This document shows, one piece after another, positions 1 through 11,014 of a stretch of 64,000 bases of DNA (its first letter is position 1; every line of letters begins with the position of its first letter). Under the pieces are notes generated by a model, which saw nothing but the letters and a program-made list of their open reading frames with translations, was not told the origin of the DNA and did no database searches. The translations under genes were made by a program, and so were the position numbers. This stretch comes from Candidatus Poribacteria bacterium. Lineage in GTDB: Bacteria; Poribacteria; WGA-4E; WGA-3G. The stretch covers positions 1 through 64,000 of the forward strand of contig JAGFCB010000054.1 of assembly GCA_022394775.1 (NCBI GenBank), written 5' to 3'.

Positions 1-143
1 GTACCAAGGCTATCCCCAACAAAGACGATATCGATCCCCGCCTCATCCTGTAAGCAAGCGGTTGGATAATCGTAACAGGTCAACACAGTGATCGGCTGCT
101 TCTGTTGTTTTTTCGTGTGTAGGTAAGCGATGTCTTTCTTCAC
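1..143 (-). CDS. panB: 3-methyl-2-oxobutanoate hydroxymethyltransferase, N-terminal part (truncated by window start)
   Basis: Not in the ORF track. Reverse-strand translation from a GTG at 143 gives (M)[47 protein letters not shown], matching the PanB N-terminal pattern ITxLTxYDYPtAxLxDEAGxDixxVGDSLG. Confidence 0.85.
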   Translation of the reverse strand, partial: MKKDIAYLHTKKQQKQPITVLTCYDYPTACLQDEAGIDIVFVGDSLG

Positions 144-162
144 TTCCTATCTTGCCTCCGCT

Positions 163-1035
163 TTAAGCCAAGACCTCAGCGACGGTTTCCCCGATAGTAG
201 CGAGGCTATCCGCAACGGCAATCCCTGCATCCTTGAGAGCCTTAATTTTGTCGGAGGCTGTGCCTTGTCCACCGGAGATGATCGCCCCCGCGTGTCCCAT
301 CCGCTTACCCGGCGGTGCGGTCTGTCCAGCAATGAAACCTACGACAGGCTTCGTCATTTCGTTTTTCACAAACTGCGCTGCCGTTTCTTCAGCCGTTCCA
401 CCGATTTCACCTATTAAAACAACGGCGTGTGTGTCGTCGTCTGCTTCAAAAAGTTTAAGAACGTCAACGAAGTTAGTCCCGATGACTGGGTCGCCACCGA
501 TACCGACACAGGTAGATTGACCAATGCCCAATCGTTTCAATTGATACGCAGCTTCGTATGTTAGCGTTCCACTTCGGGATACGATACCAACGTTGCCGGG
601 CGTGTAAGCAAACTCAGGCATCACACCGATTTTACATTCACCGGGTGTAATCAAACCCGGGCAGTTCGGACCGATGAGCCGGGTCAATTTTCCTTTCAGG
701 AACGCCTTCGCTTTCACCATATCAAGCACAGGAATGTGTTCGGAGATACAGACAATTAATTCAACGCCTGCCGCTGCGGCTTCCATCACCGAGTCAGCAG
801 CATTGAACCGTGCAGGAACGAAAATCAGAGATGTATCCGCACCCGTTGCTGCAACGCTTTCTGCTACAGTATCATATACGGGGATACCATTCACATCAGA
901 GCCGCCTCTACCCGGAACCGAGCCAGCAACAATTTGTGTGCCGTAAGCCGCACACTGTTCCGTATGAAAGCGTCCCGAACGACCTGTAATGCCTTGAACG
1001 ATTACTTTTGTATTTTTGTTAACAAGTATACTCAT
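163..1035 (-). CDS. sucD: succinate-CoA ligase, alpha subunit
   Basis: 290 aa; [27 protein letters not shown]..., [21 protein letters not shown]; classic SucD motifs. Confidence 0.96.
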   Translation of the reverse strand: MSILVNKNTKVIVQGITGRSGRFHTEQCAAYGTQIVAGSVPGRGGSDVNGIPVYDTVAESVAATGADTSLIFVPARFNAADSVMEAAAAGVELIVCISEHIPVLDMVKAKAFLKGKLTRLIGPNCPGLITPGECKIGVMPEFAYTPGNVGIVSRSGTLTYEAAYQLKRLGIGQSTCVGIGGDPVIGTNFVDVLKLFEADDDTHAVVLIGEIGGTAEETAAQFVKNEMTKPVVGFIAGQTAPPGKRMGHAGAIISGGQGTASDKIKALKDAGIAVADSLATIGETVAEVLA

Positions 1036-1169
1036 ATTTTTTTATGGTTGTCGGTTATCAGTTATCGGTTTTCAGTTACCTTGTTGTGTTGTCGCGTTCA
1101 GACGTGCTGTGGATACCACAAGATATTAAATCTCATTGTGAGGAGAACCACCTGAAAACTGGAATGTGT

Positions 1170-1586
1170 TTACATTTTGGGACGGGAACCGCGTTCTTGT
1201 TTAAGTTTTTCTATCTCCTGTTGCAACGCCTCAATTCGTTGGTCTTGTGTGCGCATCTCTTTTCCTTGTCTTGCGACAAGGATTTGCGGTAACCCTACAG
1301 CCACAGCAATCAAAGCTACCAATGCAATCACAAACCCATATACCTGTGTCAATCGTCCATCTAAAGCCTTTATTTGTCCGGTTACCCTTTCATCTAAAGC
1401 CTTTATTTGTCCGGTTAATTTTGCGTCTAAAGCGTCAATTTTTAAATCGACATATTCCTTAATCCGAGTTTCAGATGCCTGAATAAGTTTGTCTATTTCT
1501 TCAAGATCGGATTGTGTGAGTTCTGCAAATGCGTTAGGGGTTAGAATTAGAAAGCAGATCGCAAGGAGTAAAACTTTCTTTTTCAT
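1170..1586 (-). CDS. hypothetical secreted/membrane coiled-coil protein with short internal repeats
   Basis: 138 aa; N-terminal signal-like segment, LDAKLTGQIKALDERVTGQIKALDGRLTQ repeats, a TM segment and a C-terminal coiled coil. Confidence 0.7.
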   Translation of the reverse strand: MKKKVLLLAICFLILTPNAFAELTQSDLEEIDKLIQASETRIKEYVDLKIDALDAKLTGQIKALDERVTGQIKALDGRLTQVYGFVIALVALIAVAVGLPQILVARQGKEMRTQDQRIEALQQEIEKLKQERGSRPKM

Positions 1587-1642
1587 TTCACACCTCCTTC
1601 AGTAAACACTTGACTAAATAATTGTCCAAACGATAGATTACG

Positions 1643-3079
1643 TTAGTATGCACGAGCGAAGACTGCGATGTCTTCTGCAGATTTACCGCAAACAATACAT
1701 TCACCGTCTCCATCGGGTTGCTCCATCGGGAGACATCGGATCGTCGCTTGTGTCTCCTCACTCACCTGAGTCTCACAGGCTGCATCACCACACCAACGTG
1801 CGCGCGCAAATCCGTTCTCAACGACCTCTTTAAAAGCATCGTAGGTGGCAGGTTCAGAGGTATTCGCATCGCGAAACTCTGTCGCACGTCTCAGCATATC
1901 CGCTTGAATCGTCTCAAGCATCTGTGTTACCGTCTCGGCAGCGTTGCCAATCGGAACGAACGTTTTACCTTCTTTACCGGGTATATCACGTCGAGCCAGA
2001 ACAACCTGTTGGTTACTCAAATCACGGGGACCAATCTCGATGCGCAGCGGCACGCCTTTAAGTTCCCATTCGTTAAACCGCCATCCGGGTGAGTGATCGT
2101 GCCTGTCATCAACATGGTAGCGAACATCGCCCAAAGTTTCACAGATACCATCAACGGCTTGCATGACTGCCTGCTTGTCATCCTCCTTGTTTTTAGGCAC
2201 AATCGGCACAATAACGAGTTGCGTAGGTGCAAGTCTCGGCGGTAGGACTAAGCCTTGGTCGTCCCCATGCGCCATAATAATCGCCCCAATCATTCGGGTG
2301 CTAACACCCCAGCTCGTTGTCCAGCAGTGCTGCTGTTTCTGAGTGGCATCAAGATATTGAATATCAAAGGCTTTTGCGAAGTTCTGTCCAAGGTCGTGCG
2401 ACGTACCGGCTTGCAGGGCGCGTTTATCCCCCATCATCGCTTCGATGGTATAAGAGGTCAGTGCGCCGGGAAATTTTTCGCTTTCGCTCTTGCGTCCGGG
2501 GATAACAGGTATCGCGGCTTCGTTGACTGCAAAATCGGTATAGATATCCAGAATACGGAGCGTCTCCTCTTCCGCTTCGGCGTGTGTTGCGTGTGCGGTA
2601 TGCCCTTCCTGCCAGAAGAATTCCATCGTTCTGAGGAAAAGGCGCGGACGCAACTCCCAACGAACGACGTTTGCCCACTGATTGATAAGCACAGGCAGAT
2701 CACGGTAAGACTGGATCCACTGGCTATACATATAACCGATGATGGTTTCGGATGTCGGACGCACGACAAGGGGTTCTTCCAACTTTTTCCCGCCACCGTG
2801 GGTGACAACTGCGAGTTCAGGTTTGAAGCCTTCAACGTGTTCCGCCTCTTTCTCAATGAAACTCATCGGAATGAAAAGTGGAAAAGCGGCATTTTCGTGT
2901 CCTGTCTCTTTAAAACGGGTATCCAACTGTTCCTTAACGTTTTCCCAGAGCGCGTAACCATACGGACGCACGACCATGCAACCGCGCACGGGAGCGTAAT
3001 CTGCCATCTCTGCTTGACGGATGACCTGCGTGTACCATTTTGCGTAGTCTTCACTACGGGGAACTATTTTATCAAACAT
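1643..3079 (-). CDS. proS: prolyl-tRNA synthetase (archaeal/eukaryotic-like, short form)
   Basis: 478 aa; VRPTSETIIGYMYSQWIQSYRDLPVLINQWANVVRWELRPRLFLRTMEFFWQEGHTAHAT class II aaRS motifs. Confidence 0.95.
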   Translation of the reverse strand: MFDKIVPRSEDYAKWYTQVIRQAEMADYAPVRGCMVVRPYGYALWENVKEQLDTRFKETGHENAAFPLFIPMSFIEKEAEHVEGFKPELAVVTHGGGKKLEEPLVVRPTSETIIGYMYSQWIQSYRDLPVLINQWANVVRWELRPRLFLRTMEFFWQEGHTAHATHAEAEEETLRILDIYTDFAVNEAAIPVIPGRKSESEKFPGALTSYTIEAMMGDKRALQAGTSHDLGQNFAKAFDIQYLDATQKQQHCWTTSWGVSTRMIGAIIMAHGDDQGLVLPPRLAPTQLVIVPIVPKNKEDDKQAVMQAVDGICETLGDVRYHVDDRHDHSPGWRFNEWELKGVPLRIEIGPRDLSNQQVVLARRDIPGKEGKTFVPIGNAAETVTQMLETIQADMLRRATEFRDANTSEPATYDAFKEVVENGFARARWCGDAACETQVSEETQATIRCLPMEQPDGDGECIVCGKSAEDIAVFARAY

Positions 3080-3218
3080 TTTTTTAATTATGGGCCTCTG
3101 GGCATTGCTCCACTACGTTTTGCGGCGTACTCGCCCATAAGCGATCTGCTTCGCAATGGTTTTCGGTTAATTCTAACTGCCTTTAGATTATGAATGGTTT
3201 CCTAACAAATTTAATGCG

Positions 3219-4409
3219 TTAAAGATCGGTTAAAGCCGCTATACCGGGTAAAGATTTACCTTCTAAAAATTCTAAGGACGCGCCGCCACCTGTTGAGATA
3301 TGTGTCATCCGATCCGCAACACCCGCTTGTTGTATCGCTGCGACACAGTCGCCGCCGCCGATGATGCTCACTGCTCCTGAATCGGCAATCTGTTTTGCTA
3401 CTGCGATCGTGCCTTCAGCGAACTTCTCGAACTCATAAACACCTAAGGGACCGTTCCACACCACCGTTTTCGCTGCTGCGATCTGTTCACCAAATGCTGA
3501 TACTGTTTTCGGACCGATGTCCAATCCTTGCCATCCATCAGGAATCTCCTCCTCATTGACAATCTGAGATTCAGTTTCAGGATCAAAATCTCGACCTACA
3601 ACGTGGTCTATCGGTAATAAAACCGTGTCCGAGAAACTTTTCTTGTCAATGAGCGATTTCGCGACATCAAGTTTCTCGGTTTCGACAAGCGAATTGCCGA
3701 TACTGATGCCCATCGCGGCTAAAAATGTATATGCCATACCACCACCAATGAGGAGCTTATCAACCTTCTCAAGGAGCGTCTCAATCAGTGTAATTTTGTC
3801 GGATATTTTCGCACCGCCAAGAATAGCAATATACGGACGTTTCGGATCTTCAAGACTCATACTGAGGTAATAGATTTCACGTGCCATCAACGATCCAGAG
3901 ACACACGGACTGAGATAGTGGGTCACGCCCTCAGTTGAGGCATGGGCACGGTGTGCTGTACCGAAAGCATCGTTGACATAGACATCCGCAATTGAAGCGA
4001 GTTGCTGGGCAAACCCTGTGTCGTTTTCGGTTTCTTCAGCATAGAATCGGACATTCTCAAGGAGGAGCACCTCACCGTTGCGCAAAGATTCCACAGCACT
4101 TTGCACCGATTCACCGATGCAATCGTTGACGTGCGCTACGCGGGTGCCGAGTTTTCTGCTCAACGCCACAGAAATCGGTTCTGTAGAGAGTGTCTTTTGG
4201 TCAGTTTCCGAACCCACTTCAGGTCTACCTAAATGTGTCACTAAAATGATTTTGGCATCCGCGTTGATGAGCGATAAAAGTGTCGGCAGCGCGGCGGTAA
4301 TGCGGGTTTCATCTGTAATCTTCCCTTCCTTCATTGGCACGTTGAAGTCTACCCGCACAAGCACGCGTTTTCCGGTAACATCTATGTCCTTTAATTCAAG
4401 TTTCTCCAC
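3219..4409 (-). CDS. pgk: phosphoglycerate kinase
   Basis: 396 aa; KRVLVRVDFNVPMKEG, ILGGAKISDKI, VVWNGPLGVYEFEKFAEGT, STGGGASLEFLEGK. Confidence 0.97.
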   Translation of the reverse strand: MEKLELKDIDVTGKRVLVRVDFNVPMKEGKITDETRITAALPTLLSLINADAKIILVTHLGRPEVGSETDQKTLSTEPISVALSRKLGTRVAHVNDCIGESVQSAVESLRNGEVLLLENVRFYAEETENDTGFAQQLASIADVYVNDAFGTAHRAHASTEGVTHYLSPCVSGSLMAREIYYLSMSLEDPKRPYIAILGGAKISDKITLIETLLEKVDKLLIGGGMAYTFLAAMGISIGNSLVETEKLDVAKSLIDKKSFSDTVLLPIDHVVGRDFDPETESQIVNEEEIPDGWQGLDIGPKTVSAFGEQIAAAKTVVWNGPLGVYEFEKFAEGTIAVAKQIADSGAVSIIGGGDCVAAIQQAGVADRMTHISTGGGASLEFLEGKSLPGIAALTDL

Positions 4410-4452
4410 GTATCAAATTCTCCTCTAACCTTGATCCAAGTTCTCTGCACTT

Positions 4453-5637
4453 TTACCCAGAATTCGCCGCCGTTACTGCAAGTTGTGCCGCTTCAGAGAG
4501 TCCCTCTGCTTGCTGAACATTCAAGTCCGATTCAGCGATAATTTGTTTGCCGAGCGCTACGTTTGTTCCTTCCAATCGAACCACAAGCGGAACGTTGAGT
4601 TCAACCTGTTTTGCCGCTTCAACAATACCGTTCGCGATCGTGTCGCATTTCATGATACCGCCAAAGATGTTGACGAGGACAGCCTTTACATTTTCATCTG
4701 CGAGAATAAGACGGAAAGCATGTGCCACCGCCTCTACAGATGCCCCACCGCCGACATCAAGGAAGTTCGCCGGTTCGCCGCCGTTCTGTTTGATAATGTC
4801 CATTGTCGCCATCGCTAACCCCGCGCCGTTCACCATGCAACCGATGTCACCGTCAAGGCGAATGTAACTCAGCCCCGATTCGCTCGCTTCCAATTCACTT
4901 GGATCCTCTTCGTGTGGATCGCGCATCTCGGCAATGTCCGGATGTCGCCAGAGTGAATTGTCGTCAAGGTTCACCTTAGAGTCCAAAGCAACGATATCTA
5001 ATTCATTATCTATTGTTACGATTGCCAACGGGTTAATCTCTACGAGTGAGCAATCACATTCGGTAAAAGTGTTATAAAGCGATAAAATGAGCGCTGTGGC
5101 ATTTGGAATAATCGAACGGTAAGTTGCGTCGGTAACCAGTTTATATGCAAACGCCCGCGCCTGAAATTCTGTTAAACCGAAAGCCGGATTAATTTGTGTT
5201 CTAATGATTTTTTCAGGGGTTTCCGCCGCGACCTCTTCGATATTGACACCCCCCTCTTCGCTACCAATTAAAGTAAGTTGGGAGGTCTCGCGGTCAAGCA
5301 AAATAGCGAGGTAGTATTCTTTCTCTATTTCTACTGCTTGCGCGATCAACACTTTACGGACACATTTCCCTTCGGGACCTGTCTGAGGGGTCACGAGTTG
5401 CATGCCCAAAAGCGTTTCAGCCTGTTGTTTGACTTCTGCGGGAGAGTTTGCGAGTTTGATACCGCCACCCTTTCCACGTCCACCGGCATGGATTTGCGCT
5501 TTGACAACATATTTGCTGCAGTTAAGTTCCCGGGCAACGGTTTCCGCTTCTTCGGGTGTTTCAGCGACTTTACCGGGTAGCGTATTGACACCGTGAGCTT
5601 CTAAAATTTGTTTGGCTTGGTATTCGTGGATGTTCAT
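4453..5637 (-). CDS. sucC: succinate-CoA ligase, beta subunit
   Basis: 394 aa; [52 protein letters not shown]. Confidence 0.97.
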   Translation of the reverse strand: MNIHEYQAKQILEAHGVNTLPGKVAETPEEAETVARELNCSKYVVKAQIHAGGRGKGGGIKLANSPAEVKQQAETLLGMQLVTPQTGPEGKCVRKVLIAQAVEIEKEYYLAILLDRETSQLTLIGSEEGGVNIEEVAAETPEKIIRTQINPAFGLTEFQARAFAYKLVTDATYRSIIPNATALILSLYNTFTECDCSLVEINPLAIVTIDNELDIVALDSKVNLDDNSLWRHPDIAEMRDPHEEDPSELEASESGLSYIRLDGDIGCMVNGAGLAMATMDIIKQNGGEPANFLDVGGGASVEAVAHAFRLILADENVKAVLVNIFGGIMKCDTIANGIVEAAKQVELNVPLVVRLEGTNVALGKQIIAESDLNVQQAEGLSEAAQLAVTAANSG

Positions 5638-5720
5638 ATTTTCTGTATGATATTGGGAAAGGCTCCTTTGGCATTCTACAGGCGTGACTGTCTCTTATGT
5701 ACTGGATTAATGTATTACAA

Positions 5721-5749
5721 ATTATACCATACTTGGACAGAGATTGCAA
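5721..5749 (-). promoter_or_regulatory. sigma70-type promoter upstream of sucC
   Basis: Reverse strand TTGCAA-N17-TATAAT (-35 at 5744-5749, -10 at 5721-5726). Confidence 0.6.
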
Positions 5750-5822
5750 GTTTTTCAAAGGTGTTAGTATCATTGCCAAAGCGTGTTTGCATGGCATCAA
5801 TATTTTTAGAGAGAAAAGAAAT

Positions 5823-7427
5823 TTAAACAGACCCTGTTTCATTGGAAGGGCGGGCTTGTATGACTGGAATCACGTAACTCCGAATCGTCAATCCGTCTAT
5901 AGTTTCTGTCTCCACACGTGATTCCGGCGTGTTGCGATGGTCAAACACAACGTAGTATCCTCCCTCGGCTCCCTCCGATCTGGCGTACGCTGCGAGTTGT
6001 GCTTTACCCGCCTGATAACGGTTATCTCCACCCCAGATTTTTGTTTCAACGATGTACTTCTGATTTCTGTGGAGAATCAGGAGATCCATTCTACCGCGCC
6101 CTGTTTGCACCTCAAGATACATAGCCCCACCCACATTTTGGACAAATTGCTCAAGATAGGCAAAGAGGAGATGTTGTCCGACATATTCCCGCGGCGTATC
6201 CGGCACCTGTAAGATTTTGAAGCCTGCACGCGCGATAAAATCCCGGAAGTTGTCAAGGAGTGCTGCCATCTGAATCTGTCCGTCCGATGTGAGATAATCC
6301 TGAAATCCTTCGCTATTGCCATCCGGTAGATATTCCTGCTCCAATCCATTCACTATCGGTTTGAATGCGTCTATGATGCAATAGTGATAAATTGGGTTGA
6401 CAATTTCACACATACCGTCAGCACCTTCAGCAATGACACCGTAAGTGGCGAGTTCATTGATGAGTTCATTGTAAAGCCTAAATCTTACACCTTCATCATA
6501 AGAGGCGATTTTCATAAGGAATGCCTCATACCGCTGATCCCTACGGATATTGGTTATCAGATGATCAATGTTCGTGTGTCCTTCGCGCAGGAGTTGGATA
6601 TGTGCTTCTGAAAAGTGTTCCATTGTAATCGGTTCGCTTTTTGGAATGTCTAATTCTTCGGTGAGGATTTGCGCGAAACGATTGACAAGCACAGGCTGTC
6701 CAGCCGTCTGTTTGTGAATCGCTGCAATGGTTTCAGGGGTGAAAGGTTGCCCAACTTCATCGGTGTATTGTGAAAAAAGTTCTTGCACCTGTTCAAGCGT
6801 GAAATTGGGCAATTTGAATTCGTCTTGTATATTAAAGGGAGAGATGGAGCGATCGTAGTTGAGTTGTGTGATGTCCTTGACCCCAATAATGCCGATACTG
6901 TGTGGACACCGAGTCCTCCCAGAAAGGTAAATTTGACGGAGCGAATGCAGAAACCCTCTAATAGCGTCTCGTGGAATGCTATCAAACTCATCAATAATTA
7001 CAACAAACCTCTGGTTTTCCAGCAGACCTCCAAGATCTTCAAAAAACTCCCGCATCGAAATAGGTTCAGTTATTTGCGCGTTTGCTAAAAAATGGTTAAG
7101 TCTATCATCAGGATTCTGTTGACGTTTTTGGAAAACGCTTTTAATTTGCTTACATATTTCTTTACAGAGGGATGGATAAAAAGTTGTGGCATCACTATCT
7201 ACGTACCCCTCAAAATTAAGTTGTATTGGGAAATAGGTGCTGCCTTCGGCTTCAAGTGAGTCGAGCGCATTTTGGAAGAACGTGGTCTTGCCTGTCTGGC
7301 GCGGTGCAAAGAGAACAATGTATCTGCCTTTTTCTATGCGCGCGATAAAATCCGAGAGTTCATCTGTGCGTGCGACAACGTAGTTATCTTCAGGATAGAC
7401 GGGACCGCGGGTCTCAAACCATCTCAT
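5823..7427 (-). CDS. AAA-like ATPase fused to a PD-(D/E)XK nuclease-like domain
   Basis: Walker A FAPRQTGKTTFF, Walker B RFVVIIDEFD; C-terminal RGRMDLLILHRNQKYIVETKIWGG (D...ExK). Start taken at MRWFETRGPV; the ORF track begins at 7496. Confidence 0.8.
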   Translation of the reverse strand: MRWFETRGPVYPEDNYVVARTDELSDFIARIEKGRYIVLFAPRQTGKTTFFQNALDSLEAEGSTYFPIQLNFEGYVDSDATTFYPSLCKEICKQIKSVFQKRQQNPDDRLNHFLANAQITEPISMREFFEDLGGLLENQRFVVIIDEFDSIPRDAIRGFLHSLRQIYLSGRTRCPHSIGIIGVKDITQLNYDRSISPFNIQDEFKLPNFTLEQVQELFSQYTDEVGQPFTPETIAAIHKQTAGQPVLVNRFAQILTEELDIPKSEPITMEHFSEAHIQLLREGHTNIDHLITNIRRDQRYEAFLMKIASYDEGVRFRLYNELINELATYGVIAEGADGMCEIVNPIYHYCIIDAFKPIVNGLEQEYLPDGNSEGFQDYLTSDGQIQMAALLDNFRDFIARAGFKILQVPDTPREYVGQHLLFAYLEQFVQNVGGAMYLEVQTGRGRMDLLILHRNQKYIVETKIWGGDNRYQAGKAQLAAYARSEGAEGGYYVVFDHRNTPESRVETETIDGLTIRSYVIPVIQARPSNETGSV

Positions 7428-7483
7428 CTTTCTCTCCTCCTTTAAGGGGTTGTAAACATTATAGCAGATTGAGGCGCGGAAGT

Positions 7484-8050
7484 CTATAAAACACAATCTT
7501 CTTTTTTTAGAACGGATTTCTCATCCTCAAGACGCTCCAATAAAGTTTGGACAGTTTCCTGAAAAACTGGGTGCACAAGGTCCGGTACGATCTCTGCTAA
7601 CGGAGCCAGCACAAAGCGGCGGCGGTGCATCTCTGGATGCGGGATGACGAGTTGCTCCGTCTGAAGACACAAATCTCCATAGACGAGTATGTCTAAGTCA
7701 ATCTCTCTCGGTCCCCAGCGGATCCGATGTTGTCTACCAATAGCGGTTTCTATGTCTTTCAATATGTGTAGTAAGGATAGCGGAGGGAGGTTGGTTTGAA
7801 TCGCAGTGACACCGTTCAGAAATTGGGCTTGTGCCTCATATCCTACGGCGTCGGTTTTGTACACGGAGGAAATCTTTTGTAGGGTGATTCCCTCCGTTTT
7901 CGATAAGGCGTGGATAGCGTTCTGGATATGCGTCAGTCGGTTGCCAATGTTACTTCCGAAGCCAATATAGACTAAATGCGTAGCGTTTGCAGTTGGTAGC
8001 AACATAGCTGAACCTCGGCGATTCGTGAATGCCACAAACTGATTAGGCAC
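7484..8050 (-). CDS. folK: 2-amino-4-hydroxy-6-hydroxymethyldihydropteridine pyrophosphokinase
   Basis: [19 protein letters not shown]...; [35 protein letters not shown]. Confidence 0.95.
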   Translation of the reverse strand: MPNQFVAFTNRRGSAMLLPTANATHLVYIGFGSNIGNRLTHIQNAIHALSKTEGITLQKISSVYKTDAVGYEAQAQFLNGVTAIQTNLPPLSLLHILKDIETAIGRQHRIRWGPREIDLDILVYGDLCLQTEQLVIPHPEMHRRRFVLAPLAEIVPDLVHPVFQETVQTLLERLEDEKSVLKKEDCVL

Positions 8051-8279
8051 TCAACAAAAGTTCCTCAAGGTTCCTACCGACAGTCGGCTGCGGGAGAGGT
8101 TTATTTTTTTCTCGTACGTGCGCTAACAACTCATCAACAATCTCGCATAATTGCCGGAAAACTTCTACTTCGTTATCGCCATGACAACATGGACCAATGA
8201 TGCCCGGACAATATCCGATGAAACATTCATCCTCGTCTGACCATTCGACAATCTTGATGTATTTCGCACTTTCACTCAT
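8043..8279 (-). CDS. HicB-like antitoxin
   Basis: 78 aa; [46 protein letters not shown], HicB partial-RNase-H-like pattern; overlaps the upstream HicA-like ORF by 4 nt. Confidence 0.75.
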   Translation of the reverse strand: MSESAKYIKIVEWSDEDECFIGYCPGIIGPCCHGDNEVEVFRQLCEIVDELLAHVREKNKPLPQPTVGRNLEELLLSA

Positions 8280-8470
8280 TTTTGAGATTCCTCAATTTTC
8301 GATTTAACCTGCTTTTCTTGGTAAAACTTAGCATCATCACCAAGGTTTCCAGAAATAACAACCATTGGACCTTTGGGATGTTCGTAAATCCTGTGGCTCC
8401 CCTTTCCGCGTACGTTGATAAATCCTGCTTTTCTCAAGTCCGAGATGAGTTGTCGTATTTTTCTGGGCAT
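8276..8470 (-). CDS. HicA-like mRNA interferase toxin
   Basis: MPRKIRQLISDLRKAGFINVRGKGSHRIYEHPKGPMVVISGNLGDDAKFYQEKQVKSKIEE; GKGSHRIYEHP matches HicA GSHxxy. Start chosen inside the longer ORF so that it follows the fabF stop. Confidence 0.8.
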   Translation of the reverse strand: MPRKIRQLISDLRKAGFINVRGKGSHRIYEHPKGPMVVISGNLGDDAKFYQEKQVKSKIEESQK

Positions 8471-8504
8471 GGAACTTACAATGCAGGAGTTATCCTTTAC
8501 ACTA

Positions 8505-9743
8505 TTAACCTGTAAATTTGCGGATGGCAATTGAGGTGTTGTGTCCACCAAAACCAAACGCATTGGAAAGTGCCACCGAAATTTTTGCATCACGGCTCTC
8601 ATTTGGAACGTAATCCAAGTCGCAGGCTTCATCTGGCATATCGTAGTTGATAGTTGGTGGTAGGAAGCCTTTCTCCATTGCCCCTAAGCAGGCGATGAGT
8701 TCCACAGCCCCGGCGGCACCGAGCAGATGCCCAACCATCGATTTCGTAGAACTAACGGGAATTTTGTATGCTTGTTCGCCGAACAGCATTTTAATGGCGT
8801 TCGTTTCAGCAATATCGCCGATCGGTGTGGAGGTGCCGTGTGCATTGATGTAATCGACGGTATCTAAAGGCAATCCGGCATCCCGAAGTGCGAATTCCAT
8901 TGCCTTTGCTGCCCCTTCGCCATCTTCAGGCGGGCTGACCATATCGTGAGCATCTGAGGTCCTCCCATACCCAACTATTTCCGCATAGATATGGGCACCA
9001 CGCGCTTTCGCATGCGATAGCGATTCTAAGATGAGTACGCCGCCACCATCGCCCATGACAAAGCCGTCCCTGTCTTTAGCGAAGGGGCGCGAGGCAAGTT
9101 CAGGTTCATCGTTCCGCTCCGACATGGCGCGCATTGAACAGAACCCTGCAAAAGCTAATGGCGTAATCGCCGATTCCGTACCGCCGGTAAACATCACATC
9201 TGCTTCGCCGTGCTGAATGATACGAAATGAATCCCCCATCGCATGGTTCGCGCTTGCACACGCCGTGACGGACGTAGAATTGGGGCCCTTGAGGTTAAAA
9301 TGGATTGAGATCTGTCCCGCTGCCATGTTAATAATCATGTACGGTACAAGGAACGGACTCACGCGTTTAGCACCCTTTTCGGCGAGAATTTTTGCGTTAT
9401 CTTCAAGGACACCGATGCCGCCAATCCCAGATCCGATTTGAACGCCTGCGCGATACGGATCCACTGTATCAAGGTCCAAACCGGCATCTTCGTGTGCCAT
9501 AACTGCAGCAGCAAGCGCGTACTGAATAAAAAGCGGGAGCCTGGATGCCGATCGGCGATCCATGTACTGTTCCGCCTGAAAATCCTTTACCTCTCCGGCG
9601 ATTTGGGTGCGATGCTCGGAGGCATCAAAATACGTTAAAGGTCCGATTCCGTTTTTACCGACGGCAAGCGCATCCCAATATTCTTCTTTCGTGTTGCCAA
9701 TTGCATTGACAACACCGATTCCTGTAATAACTACACGCTCCAC
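8505..9743 (-). CDS. fabF: beta-ketoacyl-ACP synthase II
   Basis: 412 aa; [35 protein letters not shown] active site, [21 protein letters not shown]. Confidence 0.97.
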   Translation of the reverse strand: MERVVITGIGVVNAIGNTKEEYWDALAVGKNGIGPLTYFDASEHRTQIAGEVKDFQAEQYMDRRSASRLPLFIQYALAAAVMAHEDAGLDLDTVDPYRAGVQIGSGIGGIGVLEDNAKILAEKGAKRVSPFLVPYMIINMAAGQISIHFNLKGPNSTSVTACASANHAMGDSFRIIQHGEADVMFTGGTESAITPLAFAGFCSMRAMSERNDEPELASRPFAKDRDGFVMGDGGGVLILESLSHAKARGAHIYAEIVGYGRTSDAHDMVSPPEDGEGAAKAMEFALRDAGLPLDTVDYINAHGTSTPIGDIAETNAIKMLFGEQAYKIPVSSTKSMVGHLLGAAGAVELIACLGAMEKGFLPPTINYDMPDEACDLDYVPNESRDAKISVALSNAFGFGGHNTSIAIRKFTG

Positions 9744-9809
9744 GAGACCGATCCTTCTTTTTTAGGGGTTATTAGTTATCGGTTATCAGTTATCGGTCAG
9801 AGGTTCTCT

Positions 9810-9858
9810 GTAACAATCCCCTCACTTTGGAGTACTCCAAGGCAAAGTGAATTGTTAC
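9810..9858 (-). other. strong intercistronic hairpin between acpP and fabF
   Basis: GTAACAAT ... TCACTTTG ... CAAAGTGA ATTGTTAC pairing across 9810-9858. Confidence 0.6.
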
Positions 9859-9917
9859 CTCAAGGTTTTTTAACAGAAAACTCTCACTGCGAGGCAAACC
9901 GATTACCATTCATTAAC

Positions 9918-10151
9918 CTATACATGTTCGTCAAGGTAACTCAGGGCATCTTGAACCGTCTGAATCTTCTCAGCGTCACTGTCGGGAATTTCGATCTCGA
10001 ATTCCTCTTCAAGTGCCATGACCAATTCAACAGTGTCGAGCGAGTCGGCACCCAAGTCTTCCATGAAGGAGGCATCTGGGGTGACGTTATCTTCGTCAAC
10101 ACCGAGTTGTTTCGCGATAATTTCGATAAGGCGTTCTTGATTTGTTGCCAT
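9918..10151 (-). CDS. acpP: acyl carrier protein
   Basis: 77 aa; [27 protein letters not shown]. Confidence 0.97.
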   Translation of the reverse strand: MATNQERLIEIIAKQLGVDEDNVTPDASFMEDLGADSLDTVELVMALEEEFEIEIPDSDAEKIQTVQDALSYLDEHV

Positions 10152-10237
10152 AAGTGTTTTTCTGATCTCCTATAAAATTATGGCTGTCGGCTGTCAGCAA
10201 GAAATCTCTTGGTTTCTGATAGCCGGAAGCCGATAAA

Positions 10238-11014
10238 TTACATCACCATGCCACCGTCAACCTGAAGGGTTTGGCCGGTGATATAGCGCGCAGCATCCGA
10301 TGCTAAAAAACAGACAGCGTCTGCTACATCTTCTGGATGCCCAAACTCCCGTAGTGGGATGAGTTCAAGTAGTTGTTTCTGATTCTCTTCCGATATTTGT
10401 GCTGTCATGTCTGTTGTTATGAAACCCGGGGCAATAGCATTTACTGTGATACCACGGGTGGCGACTTCCTTTGCCGTCGCCTTTGTGAAGCCAATGATAC
10501 CCGCTTTCGCAGCGGCGTAATTCGCTTGTCCCGCGTTCCCGACCAATCCAACAACCGATGAGATATTGATAATTCGTCCACTTTTCTGGCGTATCAGCGG
10601 GCGAAGGACTGCACGGGTGCAATACATCGTGCCGGTGAGATTCGTCTGTAGCACAGCGTCCCAGTCTTCGTCTTTGAGACGCATGAGCAGCATGTCCCGC
10701 GTAATCCCAGCGTTGTTCACGAGAATGTCGATTTGCGAAAACTGATCAATCGTTTTTTCAATAAGTGCTTCAACATCAGCCTTTTCAGAGATATTGGCAG
10801 CCATTGCATAGGTAGCGTAGCCTTTGCTCTGCAGTGTATCGGCAATCTGCGCGACTGACTCAGCAGAACGTGAGCAAAGTACGACATTCGCCCCGGCTTC
10901 GCTGAGTCTCTGGGCAATCGCCGCACCGATACCACGCGAGGCACCTGTAACAATAGCCGTTTTACCGCTCAGCATATCTGTTCTAAAAGCACTCTGTTCC
11001 GTTGTTACGTCCAT
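10238..11014 (-). CDS. fabG: 3-oxoacyl-ACP reductase
   Basis: TAIVTGASRGIGAAIAQRL, ILVNNAGITRDMLLMRM-like, SSVVGLVGNAGQANYAAAKAG. Confidence 0.97.
   Translation of the reverse strand: MDVTTEQSAFRTDMLSGKTAIVTGASRGIGAAIAQRLSEAGANVVLCSRSAESVAQIADTLQSKGYATYAMAANISEKADVEALIEKTIDQFSQIDILVNNAGITRDMLLMRLKDEDWDAVLQTNLTGTMYCTRAVLRPLIRQKSGRIINISSVVGLVGNAGQANYAAAKAGIIGFTKATAKEVATRGITVNAIAPGFITTDMTAQISEENQKQLLELIPLREFGHPEDVADAVCFLASDAARYITGQTLQVDGGMVM

Noticed and set aside
1360-1430. Short tandem repeat (TCTAAAGCCTTTATTTGTCCGGTTA, ~33 nt period), considered as CRISPR-like
   Set aside because: It is in-frame coding repetition (TGQIKALD) of a coiled-coil protein, not spacer-separated repeats; no CRISPR array was seen anywhere in the window.
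2255-3193. 312-aa plus-strand ORF antisense to proS
   Set aside because: Fully overlaps the confidently identified proS on the other strand; protein shows no family pattern and looks like an antisense frame artefact.
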